Assembly: GCA_027483645.1 (NCBI GenBank)
Contig: JAIXUD010000013.1
Span: 1 to 64,000, forward strand
DNA from: Sphingobacteriales bacterium
Lineage (GTDB): Bacteria; Bacteroidota; Bacteroidia; Chitinophagales; CAIOSU01
Direction: 5' to 3'
DNA: 64,000 nucleotides
Below are positions 8,643 to 16,382 of this stretch, piece after piece. The first letter of the stretch is position 1. Every line of letters starts with the position of its first letter. The notes below the pieces were generated by a model that had not been told where the DNA came from, made no database searches, and saw only the letters and a list, made by a program, of their open reading frames with translations. Both the position numbers and the translations under genes were made by a program.

Positions 8643-8959
8643 AATTATTTTTTTACCAAATATAGATATTTTTGCAGTTTCCAAACTAGAACTGCCACAC
8701 TAATCTACAAAGCTCAATATAATTTCAGGCATACTAAAACCAATGGAAACCTTAATTAGTAGATGAAAAGCACTGTCCATCAATTAACTAAACAGACGAG
8801 ATTTACTAATAAGGAGTTTTATCGATAGCATCCTTAGATTTACGGCTACTGGTAGAAATGGCAATGACTTCAACGGGCCTAACAGCGCCAAAAACATTAA
8901 AAATCTCATTTCATGGTTGATAAAAACAACCAATAACCAATCAACCAGTAACTAATAAC
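8643..8959. other. Gene-free stretch, nothing recognised
   Basis: AT-rich sequence between the YD-repeat gene and the MerC-like gene. I see no open frame of credible length, no strong hairpin and no RNA motif. The right end carries a short direct repetition (AACCAATAACCAATCAACC-type) around 8929-8950. The YD-repeat gene promoter should lie near 8650-8700. Confidence 0.5.
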
Positions 8960-9367
8960 CTACTTAACAGGGTGGTGCGTGTACTTATGGTTGAAATACA
9001 GGCCGAAACCTACCAGTATAGCACCCAAGATAACGATCGGGGTCTCCATCCAATGATCGTGGAAGAAATGCGCCAAGAAAAGAAAACCGAAACCTGATAC
9101 TACTACCAACAGTACGGGCAAATTGTGGTGGTGCTTAAGGTAATTGTGCAATGTAATGCCACCGCCCAATACCAAACCACTACCTAGTAGCAAATACTCC
9201 AACCAAACATTATGCTCAAAAAAACTACCCAAAAACGGCAACGATACCACCAAAAACGGCATCGATACACAATGGATGGCGCACAACATGGTTAATGCCA
9301 TGCCCAACCGGTTGGTAACGCGGTGGTAGGGGCTTAATATCTCCGTTTTGGTCTGCTGGTCGTTCAT
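8960..9367 (-). CDS. MerC-domain membrane protein
   Basis: A 135-residue integral membrane protein. The pattern LGMALTMLCAIHCVSMPFLV in the first helix matches MerC-domain proteins (Cys-x-x-HC). Three more hydrophobic segments follow: WLEYLLLGSGLVLGGGITL, LPVLLVVVSGFGFLFLA, and PIVILGAILVGFGLYF. Histidines are frequent near the membrane ends (HNYLKHHHN, HFFHDHW, HKYTHHPVK), suggesting metal contact. In mercury operons MerC imports Hg(II), but no merA, merR or merP is present here, and stand-alone MerC proteins are common in Bacteroidota near Fur or zinc genes. The substrate is therefore unknown. Confidence 0.8.
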   Translation of the reverse strand: MNDQQTKTEILSPYHRVTNRLGMALTMLCAIHCVSMPFLVVSLPFLGSFFEHNVWLEYLLLGSGLVLGGGITLHNYLKHHHNLPVLLVVVSGFGFLFLAHFFHDHWMETPIVILGAILVGFGLYFNHKYTHHPVK

Positions 9368-9497
9368 GCTCGGTACAAATTTGCGAATAATTACCTAATA
9401 ATGCAACAAGGTTGCAAAAGATTCCATTCAGTGGCAGCTATTTTCATTTTACCTATTAACACCGGCAGGTAACCTCGCACATCCTAATCCCTTTCCG

Positions 9498-9505
9498 TAT
9501 TTTTG
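9498..9505 (+). promoter_or_regulatory. Putative Bacteroidota -7 promoter element
   Basis: TATTTTTG matches the Bacteroidota -7 consensus TAnnTTTG and lies 22 bases before the ATG of the Wzi-like gene. No clear -33 TTG element is seen at the usual distance. Confidence 0.4.
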
Positions 9506-9527
9506 CGGCAACCAACCCACTGCCGTT

Positions 9528-11207
9528 ATGCGCTGTTTCGCCCTGTTGATGCTTTGCCTCTGTTGCACGTTGGGTGCCTTGGCGCAATCGCAATACGTGC
9601 CGCTCAACCACTTTAGCTACCATAATGTGGATAGGCTGAACATAAAGTATGGCAAAATATTGCCCATAGTACATACAGGCATTAAGCCCTACAAGCGCGT
9701 AACCGTGGCCAACCTGCCCGATACGCTGCGCGAAAACAACGTAACCCTGAACAAGCGCGAGCAATACAACGTGCGCAACATGATGTGGGACAGCAACGAG
9801 TGGCTGGAAGATACGGTGATAAAGAGCGTCCGCCCGTTTTGGAAGATATTTTACAAAGACCCTGCTACCTTCCTGGGGGTGGATGCCAAAGGTTTTGTAG
9901 TAAAGGTGAACCCGATACTGCAGTTTGAACTGGGCCGCGAATTTGGCGCCGATGATAACATGCTGATTTTTAAAAACACCCGCGGCGCGGAGATACGCGG
10001 CAGCATCAAAAAACGCTTGAGCTTTTATACCATGGTTACCGAAAACCAATACCGCGGCATGGAGTATGTGCGCCAGCGCATTGGCGACGACCAAGCCATA
10101 CCCGGCGATGGATACTGGAAGGAGTTCCGCTTAACCGGGGTTGACCATTTTACCGCTCGTGGGTATGTGAGCTTTAACTTGCTTGACCATGTGGATTTTC
10201 AATTTGGCCACGACAAACACTTTTGGGGCAACGGCTACCGCTCATTATACCTAAGCGACCATAGCAACGGTATGTTTTTCCTAAAAGTACAAACCAACAT
10301 TTGGCGCATTAGCTATACCAACCTTTTTACAGAAATGACCGCCAACTACACCCGCGGCCTCGACCAGTTGTTGCCTAAAAAATACGGTGCCTTCCATCAC
10401 CTTAACTTCCACATTACCCATTGGTTGGATATTGGGCTATTTGAAGGGGTTATTTTCCAGCGAAACAGGGGTTTTGAGCTACAGTACCTCAACCCAGTCA
10501 TCTTTTACCGTGCTATAGAGCAAAGCCTGGGCAGCTCCGACAACTCCTTACTGGGCCTAGATTACAAAGCCAACATTGCCCGCCGCCTGCAATTGTATGG
10601 CCAAGTGGTGCTAGATGAGTTCAACTTTGGGCAGATAAGCAAATTCAATGGCTGGTGGGCCAATAAGTTTGCCATACAAACAGGCTTAAAATACATTGAT
10701 GCCTTTGGCATACCAAACCTTGACCTGCAGGGCGAGTTCAACATCGTGCGCCCGTTTACCTACAGCCATACCAATACGGCTACCAGCTACAGCCACTACA
10801 ACCAACCGCTGGCGCACCCGCTAGGCGCCAACTTTTGGGAGCTGATAGCCATAGCACGCTACCAATTATTGCCCGAGCTCACCGCCCAGCTTACAGTTAT
10901 CTACTACGAAAAAGGCTTAGACTCGCTGCTGGATAATTGGGGTGGCAACATCTTTTACGCTAATGTATTTGACAACGGTGGGCTTACCGTGCAGCGGGAG
11001 TTTGGCAACACGATAGGCCAAGGCACCAAGCAGCGTGTGGCCCTGTTCGATTTGCTGGTGAGCTACCAAGCGCGGCACAACCTATTTATTGACCTCAACG
11101 TGCTTTTGCGTGCCAGTAAAACCAATATAGAGCGCTACAACGGCACCCAAACCTACATCGGCCTAGGGGCAAGACTGAACCTGCCTTGGCGGGGGCAGTA
11201 CTATTAA
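9528..11207 (+). CDS. Wzi/RemB-like outer-membrane beta-barrel protein
   Basis: A 559-residue secreted protein (signal peptide MRCFALLMLCLCCTLGALAQ) rich in alternating aromatic strands typical of an outer-membrane barrel. The segment LDHVDFQFGHDKHFWGNGYRS followed by LYLSDHSN, and then YLNPVIFYRAIEQSLGSSDN, is of the kind found in capsule-assembly Wzi-family and RemB-like proteins of Bacteroidota. The end, GLGARLNLPWRGQYY, is a classic barrel-closing strand with terminal aromatic residue. In E. coli Wzi helps attach capsule; RemB of Flavobacterium affects gliding. I cannot tell which role applies, and no capsule genes are adjacent. Downstream is an MFS gene on the same strand. Confidence 0.7.
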   Translation: MRCFALLMLCLCCTLGALAQSQYVPLNHFSYHNVDRLNIKYGKILPIVHTGIKPYKRVTVANLPDTLRENNVTLNKREQYNVRNMMWDSNEWLEDTVIKSVRPFWKIFYKDPATFLGVDAKGFVVKVNPILQFELGREFGADDNMLIFKNTRGAEIRGSIKKRLSFYTMVTENQYRGMEYVRQRIGDDQAIPGDGYWKEFRLTGVDHFTARGYVSFNLLDHVDFQFGHDKHFWGNGYRSLYLSDHSNGMFFLKVQTNIWRISYTNLFTEMTANYTRGLDQLLPKKYGAFHHLNFHITHWLDIGLFEGVIFQRNRGFELQYLNPVIFYRAIEQSLGSSDNSLLGLDYKANIARRLQLYGQVVLDEFNFGQISKFNGWWANKFAIQTGLKYIDAFGIPNLDLQGEFNIVRPFTYSHTNTATSYSHYNQPLAHPLGANFWELIAIARYQLLPELTAQLTVIYYEKGLDSLLDNWGGNIFYANVFDNGGLTVQREFGNTIGQGTKQRVALFDLLVSYQARHNLFIDLNVLLRASKTNIERYNGTQTYIGLGARLNLPWRGQYY

Positions 11208-11353
11208 TTGGACCATGGACGATAGACCATGGACCATGGATGCTGCAAGATGGTATTGGTTTATTAGTTTAGCTCAGTGCCTTTTCGTCTTGTGTCTTGT
11301 GCCCTTCGACTACGCTCAGGATGACATTTCTTATATCTTGTGTCTAGCAACCC

Positions 11354-12619
11354 ATGAAACGCATATTCAGTAGATACGTAAAGCTCAATATGCCTGTAAA
11401 GCTCCTGCTTACGGGGCTTTTCTTCGTGCAGTTGGTTAATGCCAGCTTTACCCTGCTCATCAACTTTTACCTGGACAAGCAAGGCTTCGCCGATTACCAG
11501 ATTGCCGATTTTACCAGCTGGCGCTTCCCGGCAATTATGATATTTGCGGTGCCGTTTGGCATCTTTATCCGTGGCCGAAAGTTGAAGCCCTACTTTCAAG
11601 TGGCGGCACTCAGCTCGCCCACCATTGCACTGTTTATAATATGGGCTGCGGGTACGGGGCTTACCCCGCTTATCTATTTAGGGTTCTTCCTTTGGGGCAT
11701 ATCATTTACCTGTATACAGATTACGAGTTTACCCTTCATCATCCTCAACAGCCCTAAGGAGCACCACTCGCCAGCCATTGCGCTATCGTTTATGATGATG
11801 AGCTTGGCCATATTTATCTGCGGTACATCCAGCTACGTGCTCAGCAATTATCTGCCAGATTGGTTTCCCGTGCGCGACTTGCTGATACTGTTTGCCCTTT
11901 TGGGCTATGCTGGCGTATTCTTCATTGCCCGCATCAACCTCAATGAAAACATTGGCGAGAAGCAAACCAACCTCAACATCAGCGGTCAATACGATTGGAA
12001 TTTGATCGGCAAAGTAATTGTACCTACCCTCATCATATCCACCGGCGCAGGCTTCACCATCCCTTTTGTAAACCTGTTCTTCCTCAACGTACATGGCATG
12101 AGCGAGGCCACCTTCTCGCTGGTGGGGGCATTGAGTTTCGGGCTGGTGGTTATCGGCACCCTCTTCGTACCCACTGTAAAAGACCGCTACGGCTACATGG
12201 TGGCCATTGTATTAATACAAGCATTGGCCATCATGTTCCTCATACTTATGGCAACTACCGAGTACTATAACCACCTATGGTTTGCGCCTATATTGGCTGT
12301 GGTGTTCTTCATCATCCGCCAACCACTGATGAACGTGGCCGGCCCCATGACCAGCGAGCTCACCCTGAGCTATGTGGGCAAGCGCAACCAAGAGCTGGTA
12401 AGCGCGCTCAATTCGGCTATATGGTCGGGCAGTTGGTACATCAGTTCGCAGATTTTCCGCATCTTACGCGAGAGCGAAATGCGCTACGCCTCCATATTCC
12501 TCATCACGGCCACCATGTATATACTTGGGGTGCTATGGTATTACTACTTAATAAGGGATTACCAAAAAAGGAAGATGCTGGGGCTGATTGAGGTAGAGCA
12601 GCTTGAGGATGAACAATGA
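11354..12619 (+). CDS. MFS transporter
   Basis: A 421-residue membrane protein with about twelve hydrophobic segments, e.g. MPVKLLLTGLFFVQLVNASF, FPAIMIFAVPFGIFI, TIALFIIWAAGTGLTPLIYL, ALSFMMMSLAIFICGTSSYVL, LILFALLGYAGVFFI and ATMYILGVLWYYYL. Major-facilitator hallmarks are the basic loop between helices 2 and 3 (RGRKLKPYFQ) and the repeat of that loop in the second half (VPTVKDRYGY). The substrate cannot be read from sequence. The gap before the gene contains two dispersed repeat types (GGACCATGGACGATAGACC near 11213-11252 and the CTTCGACTACGCTCAGGATG type near 11304). Confidence 0.82.
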   Translation: MKRIFSRYVKLNMPVKLLLTGLFFVQLVNASFTLLINFYLDKQGFADYQIADFTSWRFPAIMIFAVPFGIFIRGRKLKPYFQVAALSSPTIALFIIWAAGTGLTPLIYLGFFLWGISFTCIQITSLPFIILNSPKEHHSPAIALSFMMMSLAIFICGTSSYVLSNYLPDWFPVRDLLILFALLGYAGVFFIARINLNENIGEKQTNLNISGQYDWNLIGKVIVPTLIISTGAGFTIPFVNLFFLNVHGMSEATFSLVGALSFGLVVIGTLFVPTVKDRYGYMVAIVLIQALAIMFLILMATTEYYNHLWFAPILAVVFFIIRQPLMNVAGPMTSELTLSYVGKRNQELVSALNSAIWSGSWYISSQIFRILRESEMRYASIFLITATMYILGVLWYYYLIRDYQKRKMLGLIEVEQLEDEQ

Positions 12620-12742
12620 CCATATTTACCAGGCACTTTTATATTGGCTTTACCTCCCCTACCCCATAGCCGATAAACCCCAAACTAACCTTTCCTCCAT
12701 CGCCCAAAAAGTAGTAACTTAGCCACGTTCCAAACCCGCCCC

Positions 12743-13648
12743 ATGAACCAGCAGAGAATTCTGGTAGTTGACGACGACCCTATGTTTCATAAGCTTTTGA
12801 GCTATGCCTTGAAAAGCGACGACTACCCGTTATGGTTCACCTTTGCGGCCGAGGAAGCACAAGAGGTGCTGAAACGCAGCAGTAAAGACATCCTTGCCAT
12901 CATCCTAGATTGGGAACTGCCCGGCATGAGCGGGGTTGACCTGCTAACTTGGATGAAAGACCAAGACGAATACCGCGACATACCAGTAATAATGCTTACG
13001 GGCCGCAGCAGCCCGGAGGAGATTAAGAGCGGCATCAATGCAGGGGCTTTTTACTATGTTACCAAGCCGTTCCAAAAAGACTTCCTGAACTCGGTGCTGA
13101 AGGCCGCCATTGCCGACCGCCAGAACCTACTACATCTAGCCAATGAGCTGGAACGCGTGCGCAACCCGCTGGAAAGCTTGGTGAGCGGGGAGTTCCGCTT
13201 CAAAACCATACAAGAGGCGCAAAAGCTATCGGTGTTTGTGGCCAATGCATCGCCCAACCCGAAGGACTGCCTCATTATCTGTGAGCTGTTCAACAATGCC
13301 ATAGAGCACGGCAACCTAGGCATCAGTTACGATGAGAAGAGCGAGCTGATAGATAATAACGAGCTGTACGACGAGATAGACCGCCGCCTGCAAATGCCCG
13401 AATACCGAGACCGCTATGCCATATTGAACTATGATAAAAACGACGAGCGCCTGCTGCTAACCCTAGAAGACAAGGGCGCAGGCTTCGATTTTCAGAAATA
13501 CCTGCACTTTGACGAGGGCCGGGTGTTTGATAACCACGGCAGGGGCATCGCTATGGCCAATGCCATGCTCGATATTACCTACCTAGGCAAAGGCAACCGG
13601 GTAATTGTAAACATCCCCTTTGGTCACCAAGGACATAATTTCGATTGA
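12743..13648 (+). CDS. Response-regulator receiver domain fused to a GHKL ATPase domain
   Basis: A 301-residue cytoplasmic signalling protein. Residues 1-120 form a receiver domain: acidic cluster Asp10-Asp12 (VVDDDP), phosphoacceptor Asp56 (ILDWELPG), Thr86 and Lys108 (VTKPF). Residues about 145-298 resemble the RsbW/HATPase_c_2 ATPase class: N box ICELFNNAIEHGN (Asn184/185), then LEDKGAGFDF and NHGRGIAMANAM. There is no DHp histidine, so this is not an ordinary sensor kinase; by analogy with RsbW-like proteins it could bind or phosphorylate an anti-sigma antagonist under control of receiver phosphorylation. No cognate kinase or STAS protein is adjacent. The downstream lipoprotein gene starts 22 bases later and may be cotranscribed. 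Confidence 0.85.
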   Translation: MNQQRILVVDDDPMFHKLLSYALKSDDYPLWFTFAAEEAQEVLKRSSKDILAIILDWELPGMSGVDLLTWMKDQDEYRDIPVIMLTGRSSPEEIKSGINAGAFYYVTKPFQKDFLNSVLKAAIADRQNLLHLANELERVRNPLESLVSGEFRFKTIQEAQKLSVFVANASPNPKDCLIICELFNNAIEHGNLGISYDEKSELIDNNELYDEIDRRLQMPEYRDRYAILNYDKNDERLLLTLEDKGAGFDFQKYLHFDEGRVFDNHGRGIAMANAMLDITYLGKGNRVIVNIPFGHQGHNFD

Positions 13649-13670
13649 TAAAAAACCACACAAACTGTAT

Positions 13671-14087
13671 ATGAAGAAGGCAATTTTTACCTGGGCTGTA
13701 TTGGCTATGTTAGTACTTACCGTTGGCTGCACACAAAAGCCAGAAGAATTGATTATCGGCAAGTGGCAGTTCGACCGCCTTTCGGTTAAGGAAGGTACCA
13801 CCTACACCGCCGAGGACAGCTCCAACATGAACCAGAAGAGCGAGATCATTAAGGGCAACGGGCTGGTATTCAGCTTTCAGCAAGACCTTACCTGCAGCAT
13901 CGGCAGTACCGAAAACCAGCAGAGCGGCACCTACACCCTTAAAGACGGCAAACTACTCACCATTCTGCTTGCTGAAGACGTACCGCAAGACGCCGACATC
14001 ATCAACATCAGCAAGGAAGAGCTCACCCTCCTTTTCGACGACCCGCAACTTAAAACCGAACTGGTACACTTTAAGAAGGTGGAGTAA
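13671..14087 (+). CDS. Lipocalin-like lipoprotein
   Basis: A 138-residue predicted lipoprotein. The start at 13671 gives a good signal peptide MKKAIFTWAVLAMLVLTVGC with a lipobox Cys20; an in-frame ATG at 13620 lies inside the preceding gene and lacks this logic. After the Cys, the segment EELIIGKWQFDRLSV resembles the IxGxW start of lipocalin-like domains common in Bacteroidota, followed by FSFQQDLTCSIGS, QQSGTYTLKDGKLLTIL and ISKEELTLLFDDP, the usual alternation of strands. Ligand unknown. It follows the receiver-ATPase gene on the same strand. Confidence 0.72.
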   Translation: MKKAIFTWAVLAMLVLTVGCTQKPEELIIGKWQFDRLSVKEGTTYTAEDSSNMNQKSEIIKGNGLVFSFQQDLTCSIGSTENQQSGTYTLKDGKLLTILLAEDVPQDADIINISKEELTLLFDDPQLKTELVHFKKVE

Positions 14088-14158
14088 ATCTGCATGAGGT
14101 ATTAGCCTCATCCCTATCCGTGCGGTGGCTCATGTTGCGTTTATTATTTTGCTGGCAA

Positions 14159-15031
14159 TCATTTTTTGCGCCCTTTTTTCACTTTGGTTTGTTTCAAAAC
14201 CTGCTTTTCGTCTGCTTCCAGTTTGCGTTGTAGCTTTTTTACATCCTCTGCTGGTGGAAGGTTTTCGGGCACTATACCTCTTTGGGTCAACATATTGCGC
14301 ACAGCAGTATTGTTGTCGATGTGTTCCTTTTCAATATTGCCTTGTCCGTTCAAGTTTTTGCTCTGCACGTTCAGTCCCGTCATTTCGGCGGCAAGGTCTT
14401 TAGCTTTGATGCTGATGGTGGGCAGAAAATCCGCCACCGGGCGGTTGTCTGGTATATGCATTCTTTTCTTCAGCATCTGGGTATTCAACCTAAACAGGGC
14501 TTGGTCTCCTTTCGACCGTATTATGGCAAAGCCCTGGCTATCAATGCCCCTTTCGTATAATACACCCGAAAGCTGTTTTTCCGTTTGGCTCAGTTTTTCG
14601 CGGGCTATTATTCTTTCATACTGCAATAGCCTTTGTTCTACCAGCTCTGCCCTGCGGGTTTGTACGGCAAAGTAATTTTGGGCAAAGGCTATTTCTTCCT
14701 TGCGTGCATCGCCGTTTTGCGCCACCAAGTAGCAAGCGTAGCGGGTAAGCAATATGTCGTTAATTTCTTTCTCGGCACCCGAACCTATAGGTACCATCTT
14801 CCTGACGTCAGGAAAATGGTTATTGACTTCCTCGCCCGCATTTACACAGGCGTTCTTTGCCTTCTGTATTACTTTTTCAAAGTTCTCCCATTTGTTATAT
14901 CCTAAAAGGCCTTGAAGTTCTCTGGCGCTCCAGCACTCCACACTTTCTATCTCAACGGCAGCGGCCTCAAATTGTGCAAACAGGTTTCTTATTTCTTCCG
15001 ATTTCATGGGCTTTGCCTTTTGTTCAATCAA
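14159..15031 (-). CDS. dinD: DinD-like DNA-damage-inducible protein
   Basis: A 290-residue protein (a second ATG at 15007 would give 282). It matches DinD/BRO-N-type proteins: WSARELQGLLGYNKWENFEKVIQKAKNAC, then NHFPDVRKMVPIGSGAEKEINDILLTRYACYLVAQNG and EEIAFAQNYFAVQTRRAE. The C-terminal half has ERGIDSQGFAIIRSKGDQALF, HIDNNTAVRNMLTQRGIVPE and a basic tail KQTKVKKGRKK. In E. coli DinD is LexA-regulated and inhibits RecA activities; in other genomes such genes often sit in defence or restriction loci. Here it closes a minus-strand block with a restriction enzyme; a bidirectional hairpin at 15133-15163 separates it from the small-gene cassette. Confidence 0.82.
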   Translation of the reverse strand: MIEQKAKPMKSEEIRNLFAQFEAAAVEIESVECWSARELQGLLGYNKWENFEKVIQKAKNACVNAGEEVNNHFPDVRKMVPIGSGAEKEINDILLTRYACYLVAQNGDARKEEIAFAQNYFAVQTRRAELVEQRLLQYERIIAREKLSQTEKQLSGVLYERGIDSQGFAIIRSKGDQALFRLNTQMLKKRMHIPDNRPVADFLPTISIKAKDLAAEMTGLNVQSKNLNGQGNIEKEHIDNNTAVRNMLTQRGIVPENLPPAEDVKKLQRKLEADEKQVLKQTKVKKGRKK

Positions 15032-15132
15032 ATGTTTGTTTCAACGTTATGCAATTTTTTCTATTCCACCCTTACTGCATCCACTTCCATTAGCTCAATT
15101 GTCGTATCAGTGTAGAGACTATCTCAAAATCA

Positions 15133-15163
15133 GAAAAAGTCTCCGCACTGCGGAGACTTTTTC
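15133..15163. terminator. Near-perfect hairpin terminator between dinD and the small-gene cassette
   Basis: GAAAAAGTCTCCGCA and TGCGGAGACTTTTTC are inverted around a single base, so T tracts follow the GC stem in either direction. On the minus strand it terminates the cassette ending at 15221 before dinD begins. Confidence 0.8.
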
Positions 15164-15220
15164 TCAACCAAATTCGGTTATTGGTGGTGAGCTGTTGGGT
15201 ATTAAAAGTTTCATTATATG

Positions 15221-15430
15221 CTACGCATCCAACTCAACCCGCTCTATTTCAGAAGCACTAACGGGGTGTCCTTCAACTACGAGTATAGACGAATTAAGTA
15301 CCTTCAATTTGCGCAGAACAGTACCTCCCTTCAAAAAAACTTTTACCAGCTGATATCCCATACCAGTTTCAGGCAGCGAAACCAGCTTATCTACAATGCT
15401 GTCGGGAAGGTTGATTTTTGTGGTGCTCAT
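15221..15430 (-). CDS. Small protein sharing an ETGMGYQ module with the upstream gene
   Basis: A 69-residue soluble protein with no domain I can name. Residues 20-31 read PETGMGYQLVKV, then FLKGGTVLRKLKVLNSSILVVEG and an acidic end ASEIERVELDA. The same module (PETGMGYQIVEV, then VLNSELAF) is the N-terminus of the 223-residue protein just upstream. The start codon shares one base with that gene's stop (TAATG), so the two are translationally coupled. Small stand-alone proteins of this kind could be partners, adaptors or inhibitors of the larger one; that is inference. It is the last gene of the cassette and is followed by the hairpin at 15133-15163. Confidence 0.75.
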   Translation of the reverse strand: MSTTKINLPDSIVDKLVSLPETGMGYQLVKVFLKGGTVLRKLKVLNSSILVVEGHPVSASEIERVELDA

Positions 15431-16101
15431 TATTGTCCGTATTGTCTAGTAAACAAAAGGGTGTTTTTGGAAGTTCCTTTTTCAAAGTATGCTTCCTCGC
15501 CACCGCCGGGTTGCTCGTTGGCAGGCTGCACTATTCCGCGTTGCAGCATATCGTTATTAGCTGGTTGTATATAAAATGCCCACTTTATTATTTCTGTATT
15601 GGGTAATGCATAGCGCGCAATAGGGTTTATGCGATTGTTTACGGTGTGCAAATAATCCTTTAATGTAGTTGCAAAACTGCCCGAACGCAAACATTTATTC
15701 ACAGTATCGATCCTTTTATCATCATGATATGCTGAGATACGCACGAATACCTCTTGTCCATCTGCCTTTTCCTTCGGGCTATCTATCGCACCCCTGCTCG
15801 TATCAGAGAAAGCACGTTCCATGACCATACCTGTTGCGCTTGGAGGATGGCGAAACACCTTCAATATGTTTATATCGGCCATTGAAGCCTCTGAGAACAT
15901 TTTAGAATAACCCTCAGTAGCCATTCGCCTTTCGTAAATACTGTAATCGCCTGCATCGAAAGCCAACTCCGAATTTAGGACTATCATTATATGCCTTGAA
16001 TAGTAAGTCTTCTTTTGGACTTCCACAATTTGATAACCCATTCCCGTCTCGGGCTGGTCAAGAAGCAGTTGGGTGTCGCTGTTGTATAGACGGTAAAACA
16101 T
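15430..16101 (-). CDS. ETGMGYQ-module protein with possible TNT-like C-terminal domain
   Basis: A 223-residue protein, function unknown. Residues 17-50 (PETGMGYQIVEVQ ... VLNSELAFDAGD) repeat the fold unit of the 69-residue neighbour. The C-terminal part (about 115-211) has RISAYHDDKRID, a GSFATT turn, RYALPN (163-168), and QPGGG (197-201) before an EAYF strand. This order of Arg, ALPN-like segment and QPGGG resembles TNT (DUF4237) NAD-glycohydrolases, where an Arg and the Gln before PGGG are catalytic; the resemblance is from memory of motifs and is not proof. Both ends are coupled to neighbours by TAATG overlaps. No signal peptide or T9SS signal is present, so it should act in the cytoplasm. 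Confidence 0.72.
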   Translation of the reverse strand: MFYRLYNSDTQLLLDQPETGMGYQIVEVQKKTYYSRHIMIVLNSELAFDAGDYSIYERRMATEGYSKMFSEASMADINILKVFRHPPSATGMVMERAFSDTSRGAIDSPKEKADGQEVFVRISAYHDDKRIDTVNKCLRSGSFATTLKDYLHTVNNRINPIARYALPNTEIIKWAFYIQPANNDMLQRGIVQPANEQPGGGEEAYFEKGTSKNTLLFTRQYGQ

Positions 16102-16277
16102 TAGACGAGCTCTCTATTTTTTTTAAGAACAATGGAAACAAAGTTGGCATAGTGCAAAATTTCATTCTTATCGAACCAACAGCAGACTAAAGTTTGGTCG
16201 GTATTGATTGCGCTAACCGTCAATTTAGGTCCTCCACTTCTTAAAATAACAACCTCCCCAATCTTAAAATTTTCCAT
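16101..16277 (-). CDS. DUF2158/YodC-like small protein
   Basis: A 58-residue protein. The start at 16277 (MENFKIGEVVILRSGGPKLT) is preferred to an ATG 51 bases upstream, because the DUF2158 pattern begins there: F-x-x-G-x-VV-x-LRSGGPKLTV, then a VCCWFD strand and an ending that is basic. YodC-type proteins have no settled function; the SGGP and CxWF motifs suggest a small beta-barrel that could bind nucleic acid or metal. Its stop codon overlaps the next start by one base (TAATG). It is the first gene of the three-gene cassette and lies 105 bases downstream of the restriction-modification gene, which is read in the same direction. Confidence 0.8.
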   Translation of the reverse strand: MENFKIGEVVILRSGGPKLTVSAINTDQTLVCCWFDKNEILHYANFVSIVLKKNRELV

Positions 16278-16382
16278 GAATAATGCTTTTACTTTCAGGG
16301 CAAATATAGCCAGAAAATGACTTAGCATGAAGCAATAACTAACTTTTGTAGCTAGTATTTTACCAACATTATTTGCACAAAA

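Noticed and set aside
8960-9367. Mercury resistance operon
   Set aside because: Only a MerC-type protein is present; no merA, merP, merT or merR nearby.
9456-10094. 212-codon minus-strand frame
   Set aside because: It lies opposite the Wzi-like gene, whose signal peptide, barrel end and promoter are convincing; the antisense product has no recognisable pattern.
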